DNA of 6,604 bases, from contig RFJS01000185.1 of assembly GCA_003694825.1 (NCBI GenBank), forward strand, positions 1-6,604. Direction: 5' to 3'. Numbering within the stretch: position 1 is the stretch's first letter; every line of letters starts with the position of its first letter. This DNA comes from Verrucomicrobiota bacterium (GTDB lineage: Bacteria > Verrucomicrobiota > Verrucomicrobiia > Opitutales > Opitutaceae). Shown in pieces: positions 6,603 through 6,604 of this stretch. Both the position numbers and the translations under genes were made by a program. Below the pieces are notes generated by a model. The model searched no databases, had not been told where the DNA came from, and worked only from the letters and a program-made list of their open reading frames with translations.

Positions 6603-6604
6603 GG

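Overview
The window carries four closely packed genes, all on the minus strand. They are read from the right-hand edge towards the left and almost certainly form one transcription unit. The products are typical of a diderm (Gram-negative) bacterium: an inner-membrane RND pump, its lipid-anchored periplasmic adaptor, an inner-membrane ion channel and an outer-membrane sugar porin. Base composition is GC-rich throughout the genes. I cannot fix the phylum from the sequence; a proteobacterium or a PVC-group bacterium (planctomycete or verrucomicrobial type) would both fit.

Layout in transcription order: (1) 6602-5436, a MexE/AcrA-type membrane fusion protein starting at a GTG two bases from the window edge, so its upstream region is not visible. 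(2) 5417-2292, a complete MexF-like HAE-1 RND permease with the proton-relay residues intact, 18 nt after gene 1. (3) 2277-1849, a small potassium-channel protein with a perfect TVGYGD filter, 14 nt after the permease. (4) 1852-191, a LamB/ScrY-family maltoporin-like protein with an N-terminal coiled coil and a C-terminal aromatic end, overlapping gene 3 by 4 nt (GTGA). The last 190 bases at the left edge hold a short spacer and the possible start of a fifth, small cysteine-rich ORF (126 to the edge) behind a strong Shine-Dalgarno sequence.

Genes 1 and 2 would form the inner-membrane and periplasmic parts of a tripartite drug/solvent efflux pump. No TolC/OprM-type outer-membrane channel is present; where one often sits there are a K+ channel and a specific porin. 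The porin is a genuine maltoporin relative rather than a disguised TolC, so the pump presumably borrows an outer-membrane factor encoded elsewhere. The union of an efflux pump, an ion channel and a sugar porin with tight or overlapping junctions is the most unusual aspect of the window. Each protein on its own belongs to a well-known family. I found no RNA genes, CRISPR, insertion sequences, clear promoters or convincing terminators.
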